From Pyrinomonas methylaliphatogenes (GTDB lineage: Bacteria; Acidobacteriota; Blastocatellia; Pyrinomonadales; Pyrinomonadaceae): a stretch of 64,000 bases of DNA. The position numbers and the translations under genes are program-made. The first letter of the stretch is position 1, and every line of letters begins with the position of its first letter. The notes under the pieces were generated by a model. It worked only from the letters and a program-made list of their open reading frames with translations. It made no database searches and had not been told where the DNA came from. The stretch is taken from positions 1 through 64,000 of the forward strand of contig NZ_CBXV010000004.1 of NCBI RefSeq assembly GCF_000820845.2. The letters run 5' to 3'. Shown piece after piece: positions 34,230 to 43,354 of this stretch.

Positions 34230-34284
34230 CGGCTGCAAGAAGGAGGACGTTCGAAGTCGCGCTTCTTGCAGCCGTTTTCCTTTT
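34230..34284 (+). terminator. Strong hairpin with T-rich tail between rplI and dnaB
   Basis: A perfect 13-bp stem, CGGCTGCAAGAAG (34230-34242) with CTTCTTGCAGCCG (34262-34274), is followed by TTTTCCTTTT (34275-34284), the layout of an intrinsic terminator. It can end the rplI transcript. Because a promoter-like pair sits just upstream, it could also be a leader attenuator for dnaB or a short stable RNA. An AAGGAGG sequence lies in the 5' arm and loop. Confidence 0.7.
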
Positions 34285-34310
34285 CGGATGACTTTGCGCC
34301 AAGATTCTCG

Positions 34311-35672
34311 ATGCCGAACTACGTTGTCGATTCAACGCGCGATCAATTCCTCGAGCGCCCGCTGCCTCATAACGCGGAGGCCGAGCGCGCCGTCTTGGGG
34401 GCCATCCTGCTCGACAACGGTCATATCAATCAAGCGATAGAGCTGCTGCGGCCAGATGATTTCTACATTCAAGCGCATCGGCGCGTCTTTCAAGCCATGA
34501 TCGCCTTGAACGAGCGGGGCTCGGAGATCAATCCCATCCTGCTCGCTGATGAACTGCGACGCGAGGGGTTCTTCGAGCAGCTCGGCGGGATGAACTTCCT
34601 CACCGAATTGACCTTCGGTCTGCCGCATTTTACGAACATCGCGCATTACGCTGAGATCATCCGCGACAAATCTCTGCTTCGGCGGTTGATCAAGGCCGCG
34701 AACAATATCATGAGCGAAGCGCTCGAAGAGGACGACGAGGCGGAAGTCATCCTCGACCATGCCGAGCAAGCGATCTTCGCGCTCGCCGATGAGCGCACGC
34801 GCCAAGGCTTCACACACGTCAAACCGGTAGCCGAAGAGCTGCTCGAAAAGGTTCAAGAGATGTCGGGCCGGCGCGTCATGCTAACGGGATTGACGACCGG
34901 CTTTACGGATCTCGATGCGATGACTTCAGGATTACAACCTTCGGATCTGATCATCATCGCAGCGCGTCCGGCGATGGGGAAGACTTCGCTCTGTTTGACG
35001 CTGGCCCAGAACGCCGCCTTACAAGCGGGCGCCGTCGTCGGCATCTTCTCATTGGAGATGTCGCGCGAGGCTCTCGTGATGCGCATGCTCTGCTCGGAGG
35101 CGCGCGTCGATTCGCACCGTTTTCGCAACGGATTCCTGACGCGCGACGAGTGGGCGCGCTTGGCCGATGCTTTGGGGAAGCTGTCCGAGGCGAAGATCTT
35201 CATCGATGATACGCCCGGCATTTCTGTGCTGGAGATGCGCGCCAAGGCGCGACGGCTCGCCGCCGAACAGAAACGGCTCGATCTGATCATCGTCGATTAC
35301 CTGCAGTTGATGAGCGCGTCGGGCAGGCGCGCCGAATCGCGCCAGCAAGAGGTCGCACAGATTTCCCGCGAGTTGAAGGCTTTGGCCAAAGAGCTGAACG
35401 TCCCGTTGATCGCTCTCTCGCAGCTTTCGCGCGCGCCTGAATCGCGCACCGATCACCGTCCGCAACTGGCCGATCTGCGCGAGAGCGGATCGATCGAGCA
35501 GGACGCCGATGTCGTCGCCTTCATCTATCGCGAGGAGCAATATAATCGCACGGAGGAGAACGCCGGGATCGCCGAGTTGATCATCGCCAAGCAGCGCAAT
35601 GGTCCAACGGGAACGATCAAGCTCGCTTTCCTCAAGGAGTTCACGCGCTTCGAAAACATGTGGCGCGAGTGA
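34311..35672 (+). CDS. dnaB: Replicative DNA helicase DnaB
   Basis: DnaB is the hexameric helicase at the replication fork. From ATG 34311 it has 453 residues. The N-terminal domain begins [20 protein letters not shown]. The RecA-like motor has Walker [11 protein letters not shown], Walker [13 protein letters not shown] and the conserved [20 protein letters not shown], then [14 protein letters not shown]. dnaB after rplI is the standard order in many bacteria. A TTG start at 34266 would lie inside the hairpin and is less likely. There is no intein. Confidence 0.96.
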   Translation: MPNYVVDSTRDQFLERPLPHNAEAERAVLGAILLDNGHINQAIELLRPDDFYIQAHRRVFQAMIALNERGSEINPILLADELRREGFFEQLGGMNFLTELTFGLPHFTNIAHYAEIIRDKSLLRRLIKAANNIMSEALEEDDEAEVILDHAEQAIFALADERTRQGFTHVKPVAEELLEKVQEMSGRRVMLTGLTTGFTDLDAMTSGLQPSDLIIIAARPAMGKTSLCLTLAQNAALQAGAVVGIFSLEMSREALVMRMLCSEARVDSHRFRNGFLTRDEWARLADALGKLSEAKIFIDDTPGISVLEMRAKARRLAAEQKRLDLIIVDYLQLMSASGRRAESRQQEVAQISRELKALAKELNVPLIALSQLSRAPESRTDHRPQLADLRESGSIEQDADVVAFIYREEQYNRTEENAGIAELIIAKQRNGPTGTIKLAFLKEFTRFENMWRE

Positions 35673-35708
35673 ACCCTTCGCATAATGCTGTGGGTGGCTC
35701 TTGCTTCA

Positions 35709-36869
35709 ATGACCCAAAATCCGATCGAAGCATCATCGCGTCCGACTTGGGCGGAGATAGATCTCGACGCTTTGGCTTTCAACCTTCGTTCGATCCGGGA
35801 GAAGATCGGGCCGCGCGTCAAAGTGCTGGCGGCGGTCAAAGCCGATGCTTACGGACACGGCGCGGTTCTGTGCGCCCGGAGATTGCAACGGGAGGGCGTC
35901 GATTGGTTCGGCGTCGCGATCGTCGAGGAAGCCTTGGAGTTGAGGCGCGCCGGCATCAGCTTGCCCATCCTCTGCTTCGATGGATTTTGGCCGGGACAAG
36001 AGGGCGCTTGTTTGCAGAAGTGTATCACGCCGGTCATCCATCGCTTGGATGCAGCCGAAGCGTTGAACATCGCGGCGCGCGCGCGCGGCGCAATCTTCCC
36101 CGTTCACGTCAAGATCGATACCGGCATGGGGCGGTTAGGAGTGCGCTATGACGAAGTGTCGGAGTTTGCTGCCTCCTTTCGACGTTTCGAGTCGCTGCGC
36201 ATCGAGGGCCTGATGACTCATTTTGCTGCCGCCGACGAACCGGACCGGGACGAGTTCACCCGCCAACAGATCGCGCGCTTTCGCCAAGCTGCTGAGATCT
36301 TTCGTGCGCATGGTCATCAAATCGCTCTGGAACATCTGGCCAATTCGGCGGCGACCTTCGCCTACCCGGAAGCTCATGCCGATATGGTGCGTCCGGGCGG
36401 CGCGCTTTATGGCTTGTGGCGCGACGCTCTACATCCGAAGACGAAACCTGCCGACTTGCGCCCCGTCATGTCATTCCGCACGCGCGTCATGCTGCTCAAA
36501 AGAATCCGTCGCGGTGAGACGCTCGGCTACGGTTGCACGTTCGAAGCGCCGGGCGAGATGTTGATCGCCGTGCTGCCCGTCGGCTATCACGATGGCTATT
36601 TGCGTGCCCTTTCGAATCGCGGAAGGGTCGTCGTCCGCGGAAAGTTCGCGCCCGTGGTTGGGAGGATCTCGATGGATTTGACTCTGATAGATGTCTCCGC
36701 GGTTGATGGGGTGCAAGTGGGTGACATGGTGACGCTTTGGGGGAGTGATGGCGAGATGGCGATACCCGTCGAGGATGTGGCCCAAATTGCGGGAACATTG
36801 TCTTACGAGGTGACGTGCGGAGTGAGCGGGCGCGTCCCGCGGATAGAACGCTCTGCCGAGACGCCTTGA
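35709..36869 (+). CDS. alr: Alanine racemase
   Basis: Alr makes D-alanine for peptidoglycan using pyridoxal phosphate. From ATG 35709 it has 386 residues; an ATG at 35685 adds eight. The PLP lysine lies in AVKADAYGHG (K44). The HVKIDTGMGRLGVR motif, substrate-side MVRPGGALYG and the second catalytic Tyr in GETLGYGCTF are present. It follows dnaB and precedes a different functional group after a 100-base gap. Confidence 0.96.
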   Translation: MTQNPIEASSRPTWAEIDLDALAFNLRSIREKIGPRVKVLAAVKADAYGHGAVLCARRLQREGVDWFGVAIVEEALELRRAGISLPILCFDGFWPGQEGACLQKCITPVIHRLDAAEALNIAARARGAIFPVHVKIDTGMGRLGVRYDEVSEFAASFRRFESLRIEGLMTHFAAADEPDRDEFTRQQIARFRQAAEIFRAHGHQIALEHLANSAATFAYPEAHADMVRPGGALYGLWRDALHPKTKPADLRPVMSFRTRVMLLKRIRRGETLGYGCTFEAPGEMLIAVLPVGYHDGYLRALSNRGRVVVRGKFAPVVGRISMDLTLIDVSAVDGVQVGDMVTLWGSDGEMAIPVEDVAQIAGTLSYEVTCGVSGRVPRIERSAETP

Positions 36870-36893
36870 AGTTGGGGGGCTGCCATCTCGCAT

Positions 36894-36907
36894 GTGATTT
36901 AAGTCAT
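36894..36907. promoter_or_regulatory. Possible FNR/DNR-type box before the nitrate module
   Basis: GTGATTTAAGTCAT has a palindromic TGA-N6-TCA core and matches the TTGAT-N4-GTCAA type of CRP/FNR-family site at 8 of 10 defined positions. It lies about 60 bases upstream of the first gene of the nitrate module, where such regulators commonly act. One short match could be chance. Confidence 0.35.
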
Positions 36908-36969
36908 CGCCCTCGTTTCTGATCCGTTGTCTGATCTCTCGCCCAGAGCCTTGGGACCTTGCGTGAGTG

Positions 36970-38058
36970 ATGGGCGCATCGGGAGTCGAACTTCGCACCG
37001 ACAAGCGGCCTGGCCGGGGAGCGACGGCCAACGAGAAGGTTCGTGCGCTTCTCTGGTCGGCGCTGGGGTCGCTCGCGCTCACGGTTCTGATCGTCATCGG
37101 ATCGCGCAACCTCGAGCACTATGATGCTGCGCTCTTTGGTTACACCGTCGCCAGCGTGGTCGCGTTCGGCGCGATCATTTTCCGCTACGCGATCTGGCTC
37201 CGCCGTCCGGCGACGCGGCGCTATTGGCTGCGTGGTTGGCAACTCTTCCTCGACCCGAAGAACCTTGCGGCTAATCTACGAAGTATCATCGCCACCGGAT
37301 TCGGCAATCTCGTCGCGCAACGGTTCATCATGCGCCGCAGCCGCGCGCGTTGGTTGATGCACGCGCTCATCATGTGGGGGTGCATCATCTCGGCGCTCGT
37401 CACCTTCCCTCTGGTCTTCGGTTGGATCCATTTTGAACTCGAAGGCGCGCGCGCTTATCGCGCGTACCTCTTTGGTTTTCCGACCGTCGCCGTGGATGGC
37501 CGGTCGATCGTCGGTTGGGTGACCTTTCATGTGCTCGACTTTACGGCCATCATGGTCATCGCCGGTTGCGCCATCGCCATCCATCGTCGGTTGCGCGATC
37601 GCGGAGCGATCGCAATGCAACAGTTCGCGCTCGATTTCGCGCCGCATCTGCTGCTGATCGCCATTTCGGTCTCGGGCTTGATGTTGACGGTGTCGAGCCT
37701 GTGGTTGGGCGGATACATGTACTCGTTCATCTCGCTCGCCCATCAAGCGCTCGTCATCATGACGCTCTTCTATCTGCCGTTCGGCAAATTCTTCCACATC
37801 GTGCAGCGACCGGCCTCGATCGGCGTTGAACTCTACCAAAATCGCGGGCGGGAGATGGTGCAAGCGCGCTGCGCGCGTTGCGGCGCAGAGTTCGTCGCGC
37901 AAGCGTGGCTCGACGATCTCAAGGGCGTCGTGCGCGAACTCGGGTTCGATTACCGGCTGAAGAACGGGCGCACGTTGCAGGACTACTGCCCGCGCTGCAA
38001 GCGCGTCATGCGCGGACTCGCATATGCGGCGCTCGCGCAAAGGCTCGAGCGTGATTGA
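36970..38058 (+). CDS. NarI-like membrane cytochrome b with C-terminal Cys-rich domain
   Basis: The 362-residue protein has about six membrane segments. Histidines placed at segment ends (near residues 131, 154, 187, 205, 226, 258 and 276; e.g. FHVLDFTAIMVIAGCAIAIH) suggest b-type hemes like NarI/DsrM/HdrE subunits. A tail (from about 300) carries CARC and CPRC, a likely zinc ribbon or rubredoxin-like site. It begins the module encoding a molybdoenzyme, ferredoxin and Rieske protein and is the likely quinol-oxidising anchor. The family assignment is by pattern, so heme binding remains an inference. Confidence 0.7.
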   Translation: MGASGVELRTDKRPGRGATANEKVRALLWSALGSLALTVLIVIGSRNLEHYDAALFGYTVASVVAFGAIIFRYAIWLRRPATRRYWLRGWQLFLDPKNLAANLRSIIATGFGNLVAQRFIMRRSRARWLMHALIMWGCIISALVTFPLVFGWIHFELEGARAYRAYLFGFPTVAVDGRSIVGWVTFHVLDFTAIMVIAGCAIAIHRRLRDRGAIAMQQFALDFAPHLLLIAISVSGLMLTVSSLWLGGYMYSFISLAHQALVIMTLFYLPFGKFFHIVQRPASIGVELYQNRGREMVQARCARCGAEFVAQAWLDDLKGVVRELGFDYRLKNGRTLQDYCPRCKRVMRGLAYAALAQRLERD

Positions 38059-38088
38059 AAAACTTTTCCGCAAGAGCGTTGAAACGTC

Positions 38089-40314
38089 ATGAGCAAGATC
38101 GGCGATCTTCAAGAGGTGGTCAGAGAGTTCGGCCCGCACTTGCACGATGCGCCGTACGACGGCTGGCGCGCCGATCGCGAGATCGAGCGCATGGTGCCGA
38201 CGCACTGCCCATATTGCGGCATGCAGTGCGGCCTCTACCTGCTCGTGGAACGAGGGCGCGTCGTCGGTTTGGAACCGCGCTACGATTTCCCGGTCAACGA
38301 AGGGCGTCTCTGCCCCAAAGGCGTCACGGCCTACTTGCAGGTCCACCATCCGGATCGCCTGCTCCATCCGCTGATCAAGCGCGATGGGAAGTTCGTGCGC
38401 GCCTCGTGGGACGAAGCTTTGGATCTCGTCGTCGCGCGATTTCGCGAGATTCAGGCCAAGCACGGCAAAGACGCGCTCGCCGTCTATTCCGGTTCATCGC
38501 TGACGACCGAGAAGACCTACTTGATGGGCAAGTTCGCGCGCGTCGCGCTCGGCACGCGCTACGTCGATTACAACGGGCGATTGTGCATGGTCTCGGCGGC
38601 GGCGGCCAATCTCAAAGCCTTCGGGGTGGATCGAGGCTCGGCCAATCCGTGGAGCGACATCCCGCTCGCCGAAGTGCTGCTGATCGCCGGCGCAAACTGC
38701 GCCGAGACCTTTCCCATTCTCAACAAGTTCCTCTGGCAGCAGCGCGACAACGGCGGGCGCTGGATCATCGTCGATCCGCGCCAGACGCCGACCGCGCGCC
38801 AAGGCGACGTTCATCTGCAGCTTAGGCCCGGCACCGACGTTGCGCTCGCCAACGCCCTGTTGCACGTCATCGTCGAAGAAGGGCTGATCGATCATGATTT
38901 CATCGCCAACCACACCGTCGGATGGGACGAGGTGCGCTCGACGGTCGCGCGCTACACGCCACAAGTGGCGGCTGAGATCACGGGCGTGCCCGCGGAAAGA
39001 ATAGTTGCGGCGGCGAGACTCTACGGGCGAGCGCGCACGGCGATGGTCTTTCACGCGCGCGGCATCGAACACCATTCGCACGGCGTCAACAACGCGCTCG
39101 CCTACATCAACCTCGTGCTGGCGACGGGCAAGATCGGCGCGCCCGGGCGCGGTTACGGGACGATCACCGGACAGGGCAACGGCCAAGGCGGGCGCGAACA
39201 CGGGCAAAAGGCCGATCAATTGCCGGGCCAGCGCTCGATCTCCAATCCCGAACATCGCCGCGCGATCTGCGCCGTGTGGGGCATCAGCGAAGAAGAGCTG
39301 CCGCCGGCGGGCGTGTCGGTCGTCGAGATGTTCGAACGGATGCGGCGCGGCGAGATTCGCGGCCTGCTTTCGATCTGCAACAACGTCATGGTCAGTTTGC
39401 CCGACACGAACACGGTGCGCCGCACGCTCGAAGAACTCGACTTCTACGTCTGCATCGACTTCTTCATGTCCGAGAGCGCGCGGTACGCCGATGTCGTCCT
39501 GCCGGGAACCGCTTGGAGCGAAGACGAAGGCGTGACGACCAACGGCGAAGGGCGCGTTATCAAGATCAATCGCGCCAACGACCCGCCCGGCGAAGCGCGC
39601 CACGATTGGTGGATCGTCTGCGAGATCGCGCGCCGTCTGGGGCGCGGAAAGTATTTCCCATTTCAAAGCTCACGCGACATCTTCGAAGAGATACGTCTCG
39701 CTTCGCGCGGCGGCAACGCCGACTACTACGGCATGACGTGGGAGAAGATCGAGCAGAACGACGGCATCTTCTGGCCCTGCCCGACGCCGGACCATCCGGG
39801 GACGCCGCGCTTATTCGAGGATCATATCTTTTATCATCCGGACGGCAGAGCGCGCTTTCATGCGGTCGAGTATGAGCCGCCTGCCGAAACGCCGGATGAG
39901 GAGTTCCCGTTGATCTTGACGACGGGGCGCGTCGTCTACCAGTACCTGTCGGGCAATCAGACGCGGCGCATCAAGTTCTTGGTGGACCAGTGCCCGGAGC
40001 CTTACGTCGAGATCCACCCGGAGACGGCGCGCCGGTTGGGCATACAGGACGGCGAGCGCGTGCGCGTCCGTTCGCGCCGCGGAGAGGGCATCTTCCCGGC
40101 GCTCATCACCGAAACGATCCGGCCCGATACGATCTTCATCCCGTATCACTGGCCGGAGCCGCAGGCGGCCAATCTGTTGACCAATCCGGTGCTCGATCCC
40201 GTGTCGAAGATTCCGGAATTCAAAGCTTGCGCGGCGCGCATCGAGAGGCTCAAGGGCGGCGCATTGCCGCTCTACGGCGCGAGGCGCAAGGGCGCCTCGC
40301 AGAGCGAGGCTTGA
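38089..40314 (+). CDS. Molybdopterin oxidoreductase, nitrate-reductase type
   Basis: The 741-residue enzyme is of the NasA/NarB/NapA branch of the DMSO-reductase superfamily. The N-terminal [4Fe-4S] ligands are C40, C43, C47 and C75 (CPYCGMQC, then RLCPKG). The probable molybdenum ligand is C166 in [12 protein letters not shown]. Cofactor-binding motifs include [12 protein letters not shown] and [13 protein letters not shown]; the C-terminal domain has [17 protein letters not shown]. There is no twin-arginine signal, so the enzyme should be cytoplasmic. With a NarK-type transporter in the same run, nitrate is the likely substrate; formate dehydrogenase-like activity is an outside possibility. 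Confidence 0.85.
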   Translation: MSKIGDLQEVVREFGPHLHDAPYDGWRADREIERMVPTHCPYCGMQCGLYLLVERGRVVGLEPRYDFPVNEGRLCPKGVTAYLQVHHPDRLLHPLIKRDGKFVRASWDEALDLVVARFREIQAKHGKDALAVYSGSSLTTEKTYLMGKFARVALGTRYVDYNGRLCMVSAAAANLKAFGVDRGSANPWSDIPLAEVLLIAGANCAETFPILNKFLWQQRDNGGRWIIVDPRQTPTARQGDVHLQLRPGTDVALANALLHVIVEEGLIDHDFIANHTVGWDEVRSTVARYTPQVAAEITGVPAERIVAAARLYGRARTAMVFHARGIEHHSHGVNNALAYINLVLATGKIGAPGRGYGTITGQGNGQGGREHGQKADQLPGQRSISNPEHRRAICAVWGISEEELPPAGVSVVEMFERMRRGEIRGLLSICNNVMVSLPDTNTVRRTLEELDFYVCIDFFMSESARYADVVLPGTAWSEDEGVTTNGEGRVIKINRANDPPGEARHDWWIVCEIARRLGRGKYFPFQSSRDIFEEIRLASRGGNADYYGMTWEKIEQNDGIFWPCPTPDHPGTPRLFEDHIFYHPDGRARFHAVEYEPPAETPDEEFPLILTTGRVVYQYLSGNQTRRIKFLVDQCPEPYVEIHPETARRLGIQDGERVRVRSRRGEGIFPALITETIRPDTIFIPYHWPEPQAANLLTNPVLDPVSKIPEFKACAARIERLKGGALPLYGARRKGASQSEA

Positions 40315-40357
40315 AACCGCGATCGCCCGAAGTGACATAGCGTTTTGGAGGCGGAAG

Positions 40358-40981
40358 ATGGAAGAGACGATGTTCATCGACCCGCGGCGGTGCATCGGAT
40401 GTCGCGCGTGCGTCTCCGCTTGTCGCGAGTGCGGGACGCACAAAGGCCATTCGATGATCTTCGTCGATTATCTCGATCGGGGACACACGACGGCCACCAT
40501 GCCGACCATCTGTATGCATTGCGTCGAGCCGACCTGCGCGCTCGTCTGTCCAGCCGATGCGATCAAGGTCTCCGAGGATGGTGTGGTGATGACGGCGATG
40601 GAGCCGCGCTGCCTCGATTGCCGCAACTGCGTCAACGCCTGTCCGTTCGGCGTGCCGAAGTACAACACGGCGATGCACCTGCAGATGAAATGCGATCTCT
40701 GCTTCGACCGGACGGCGGAAGGTTTGAAGCCGATGTGCGCGAGCGTCTGTCCGACGGGCGCGCTCACCTACGGTCGGTACGAGGAGATCGTGCCTCAGCG
40801 GCGCGATGTGCGCCCCGTCAACGTGCACATCTTCGGCCACCAGCGCGTCGAGACGAAGGTCTACTTGATGTTGCCCATCGAGGCGGATGAGATCCGAGTC
40901 GATGAGGACGGCGAGCCTTCTTTCCGCGAATCTTGGTTGGACGCCCAAGTCGAGACGGCGGATAAGAGGAATGAATTCTAG
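40358..40981 (+). CDS. Ferredoxin-type electron transfer subunit with four Fe-S clusters
   Basis: The 207-residue protein has 16 cysteines in four groups ([37 protein letters not shown] and CDLCFD...CASVCP), the layout of NarH/DmsB/NrfC-type subunits. The first group is followed by an additional Cys (CRECG). It has no signal peptide and would pass electrons to the molybdoenzyme encoded 43 bases upstream. The C-terminal 60 residues are acidic. Confidence 0.9.
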   Translation: MEETMFIDPRRCIGCRACVSACRECGTHKGHSMIFVDYLDRGHTTATMPTICMHCVEPTCALVCPADAIKVSEDGVVMTAMEPRCLDCRNCVNACPFGVPKYNTAMHLQMKCDLCFDRTAEGLKPMCASVCPTGALTYGRYEEIVPQRRDVRPVNVHIFGHQRVETKVYLMLPIEADEIRVDEDGEPSFRESWLDAQVETADKRNEF

Positions 40982-41005
40982 CGAGCTTGGAGGCGAAGCG
41001 CTATC

Positions 41006-41614
41006 ATGACGAAGGATGAATCGCTCACGCCGCTTTCGGATGAAAGGGAGGTAAGGCGCGCGAGCGCGCCGTATCAACGCGAGTTTCCATACGAGCGCGA
41101 CGAGGAAGCGCAGGTGGCGCGACGCGAGTTCTGCCGTTTCCTCGGTTTCACATCGGCAGCTTTCTTTCTGAGCGCTGTGGGGTTCGCCGCCAAAAGCTAT
41201 TGGGAGGCGCAACGTGTCCCGCCGTTCAAGCCCTTGCGCATCGAAGGCGCGGAAGATTTACAGCCCGGCGAAGCCCTCAACTTCCGCTATCCGACCGAAA
41301 GGGATTCAGCCATTCTGGTGCGCGCCGAAGATGGAAACTACTACGCTTATGGACAGAAATGCACTCATTTGTCATGTCCAGTCTACTACGAACGCAGACA
41401 CGGGCGACTCGAATGTCCGTGCCACGAGGGCGCTTTCGACCTGAAGACAGGAAACGTCCTATACGGTCCGCCGCCGCGCCCGCTCGATCGCATCGTCCTC
41501 GAGGTCAGAGGCGATGGCATCTGGGCCGTAGGGCGTGAGGCCGGTGGAGGTGGGCGTTTCGGGCGTCTCTTCGTTTCGGATCTTTCCAGCGAGCGCGATG
41601 GTAAATGCAGTTGA
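41006..41614 (+). CDS. Rieske [2Fe-2S] protein with Tat-type membrane anchor
   Basis: The 202-residue protein has one hydrophobic segment (about residues 44-63) preceded by a twin-arginine motif (RREFCRFLG, R39-R40), so the folded cluster domain is probably exported and stays anchored. Cluster ligands are C119/H121 (CTHLSC) and C137/H140 (CPCHEG), with C124 and C139 able to form the usual disulfide. It follows the ferredoxin gene by 24 bases. Its 3' end contains one copy of a 36-bp direct repeat. Confidence 0.9.
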   Translation: MTKDESLTPLSDEREVRRASAPYQREFPYERDEEAQVARREFCRFLGFTSAAFFLSAVGFAAKSYWEAQRVPPFKPLRIEGAEDLQPGEALNFRYPTERDSAILVRAEDGNYYAYGQKCTHLSCPVYYERRHGRLECPCHEGAFDLKTGNVLYGPPPRPLDRIVLEVRGDGIWAVGREAGGGGRFGRLFVSDLSSERDGKCS

Positions 41615-41705
41615 TCGCGCTTTGATGTGTGAGTTCTCTCGCGCGCTTGATCATGAGCATGGCGACCAAATGGTAAATGGAGTTGATTGCGCTTTGATGT
41701 GCGGG
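41598..41705. repeat. Pair of 36-bp direct repeats at the end of the Rieske gene
   Basis: Copies at 41598-41633 and 41670-41705 (starting ATGGTAAATG and ending near TTTGATGTG) match at 32 of 36 bases, with exactly 36 unrelated bases between. The first copy contains the Rieske stop codon; the second is non-coding, 14 bases before the next gene. Confidence 0.75.
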
Positions 41706-41718
41706 AGATGGCGGTTTC

Positions 41719-42030
41719 ATGGCATCCCGTTTGGCGAAAGTCGGAGTAAGTAGTCGCGGCAGTTTGCGGCTTCGTTCGAGGAGACTGGCGGGGCGCGCCG
41801 CCGTGGAGCAAGCGCGCCTCATCCTGCTCGTGATGATCAATATCGCGCAGCTCTGGATCCTTTCAGCTACGGTCGAAGCCTCGCTAGCCGCGCGTTTTGA
41901 TCTGCTGCTTCCATTGGTCATCTCTTCCGCAATCTGTTTCTTTATTGCGTTGTCGGTTCTTCTTTGGTGGCGCCCAACTCTGATGGGAAGCGAAAAGGAT
42001 GGACCATTAAACGAGGGGGCGCTCATCTGA
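41719..42030 (+). CDS. Small two-helix membrane protein in the nitrate module
   Basis: The 103-residue protein has an Arg-rich start (residues 1-32) and two membrane segments (about 34-54 and 60-85) with a short loop. It lies between the Rieske gene and the nitrate transporter on the same strand, so it may be an accessory or assembly subunit. I recognise no functional motif and no heme-binding His in the helices. Confidence 0.65.
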   Translation: MASRLAKVGVSSRGSLRLRSRRLAGRAAVEQARLILLVMINIAQLWILSATVEASLAARFDLLLPLVISSAICFFIALSVLLWWRPTLMGSEKDGPLNEGALI

Positions 42031-42117
42031 AGCGATCTGAAGCTTCACGGCGGAAACTGGGCGCATAGCGAGAAGTTTGGAGTCAACTTCGATCATGATT
42101 TTGGAGCGGGGAAGAGC

Positions 42118-43296
42118 ATGAGTGAAAGCGCGCAAGCCAATCGTGCGCTGGCGTTGGCGACAATCGCCTTTGCGGTCTCATTCGCCGTATGGGGGCTCGT
42201 CTCCGCGCTTGCTCCGACCTTCGCGCGCCTTTATGACCTTTCAGCGACGCAGACCAGCTTGTTGGTCGCCTCGCCGGTCCTTCTCGGTTCGCTCGGAAGA
42301 TTGCCTGCCGGGTTGTTCGCTGATCGTTATGGCGGTAGGCGCACGTTCTCTCTGCTGTTGCTGTTGGCCGCTTTGCCTGCCATATTGATTGGGTTGGCGA
42401 CAAGCTACACACAACTCGTCGTCGGCACAGTGTTGCTAGGGATTGCTGGGACTACCTTCCCTGTCGGCGTTGGTTTCACATCGAAATGGTTCCCTCCAGA
42501 GAGACAAGGCTTCGCTCTCGGCGTTTACGGCATGGGCAACATCGGACAATCGCTTGCCGTCTTCGGCGTTCCGACGTTGATCTCATTGTTGGGCGATTGG
42601 CGTCCGGTCTGTTTCGCTTTCGCATCGCTTTCCTTGATTATGAGCGTGCTCTTCTACCTCATGGCTCGAGATGCAGTGGCGGAACCTAAGTCCGGAAGTT
42701 TGTTCGATGGCTTGCTCTTCCTCAAACGTTCCCCGCTCGCGTGGGTGCTTTCGCTCTTCTATTTTCTGACTTTCGGTGGCTTTGTCGCGCTCGCCATCTA
42801 TCTGCCGACCCTTTTGCGCACCGAGTTTGCCCTCTCGGCGATGGATGCCGGAGCTCGCACGGCTGGTTTCATCATCCTTGCCACCTTGATGCGTCCGCTC
42901 GGCGGTTGGCTCGCTGACCGCTTCGGCGGCGCGCGCATATTGGCGATCGTTTTCTGCGCTCTCATCCTCTGCGGATTGTTGATGAGCCACGGACAGATGC
43001 TGACTTTCACCGCAGGAGCGCTCGGCGGAGCCGCCGCCTTGGGAGCAGGCAACGGAGCCGTTTTCAAGCTTGTACCTCTTTGCTTTCCAAAAGAGACGGC
43101 AACGGTGACCGGATTGGTCGGGGCTTTCGGTGGACTCGGCGGATTCTTCCCGCCGCTCGTTCTCGGCGCAGTCAAAGATGCGACCGGCAGCTATACGCTT
43201 GGGTTCATACTGCTATCGCTCTTTGCGCTCGCTTGCTTGCTCATCAATCGTTCAGCTTTCGGGGCGCGCTTTGAAGAATCGATGCGTCAAGCTTGA
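42118..43296 (+). CDS. NarK-type nitrate/nitrite transporter (MFS)
   Basis: The 392-residue protein has twelve membrane segments and belongs to the NNP branch of the major facilitator superfamily. The two glycine-rich nitrate signatures are visible: GIAGTTFPVGVGFTSKWFPP (around residue 110) and GAGNGAVFKLVPLCFP, with GAFGGLGGFFPP just after. The arginine in GRLPAGLFADRYGGRR fits the substrate-site region. It is the last transport component of the module; import of nitrate or nitrate/nitrite exchange are both possible. Confidence 0.92.
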   Translation: MSESAQANRALALATIAFAVSFAVWGLVSALAPTFARLYDLSATQTSLLVASPVLLGSLGRLPAGLFADRYGGRRTFSLLLLLAALPAILIGLATSYTQLVVGTVLLGIAGTTFPVGVGFTSKWFPPERQGFALGVYGMGNIGQSLAVFGVPTLISLLGDWRPVCFAFASLSLIMSVLFYLMARDAVAEPKSGSLFDGLLFLKRSPLAWVLSLFYFLTFGGFVALAIYLPTLLRTEFALSAMDAGARTAGFIILATLMRPLGGWLADRFGGARILAIVFCALILCGLLMSHGQMLTFTAGALGGAAALGAGNGAVFKLVPLCFPKETATVTGLVGAFGGLGGFFPPLVLGAVKDATGSYTLGFILLSLFALACLLINRSAFGARFEESMRQA

Positions 43297-43354
43297 AGTT
43301 TTGCGAGCCTTTTGCCTCAACATAATTTGAAAAACGCTTTCTGCAACTTAAGCG

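Noticed and set aside
34266-34310. TTG start for dnaB extending the protein by 15 residues
   Set aside because: The start would lie inside the terminator-like hairpin and the added residues are not part of the DnaB family.
37276-38463. 395-residue open frame on the minus strand
   Set aside because: It is antisense to the cytochrome b and molybdoenzyme genes, has no recognisable sequence, and long antisense frames are expected from the strong codon bias here.
38494-39666. 390-residue minus-strand open frame
   Set aside because: It lies wholly within the molybdoenzyme gene, which has clear motifs on the other strand.
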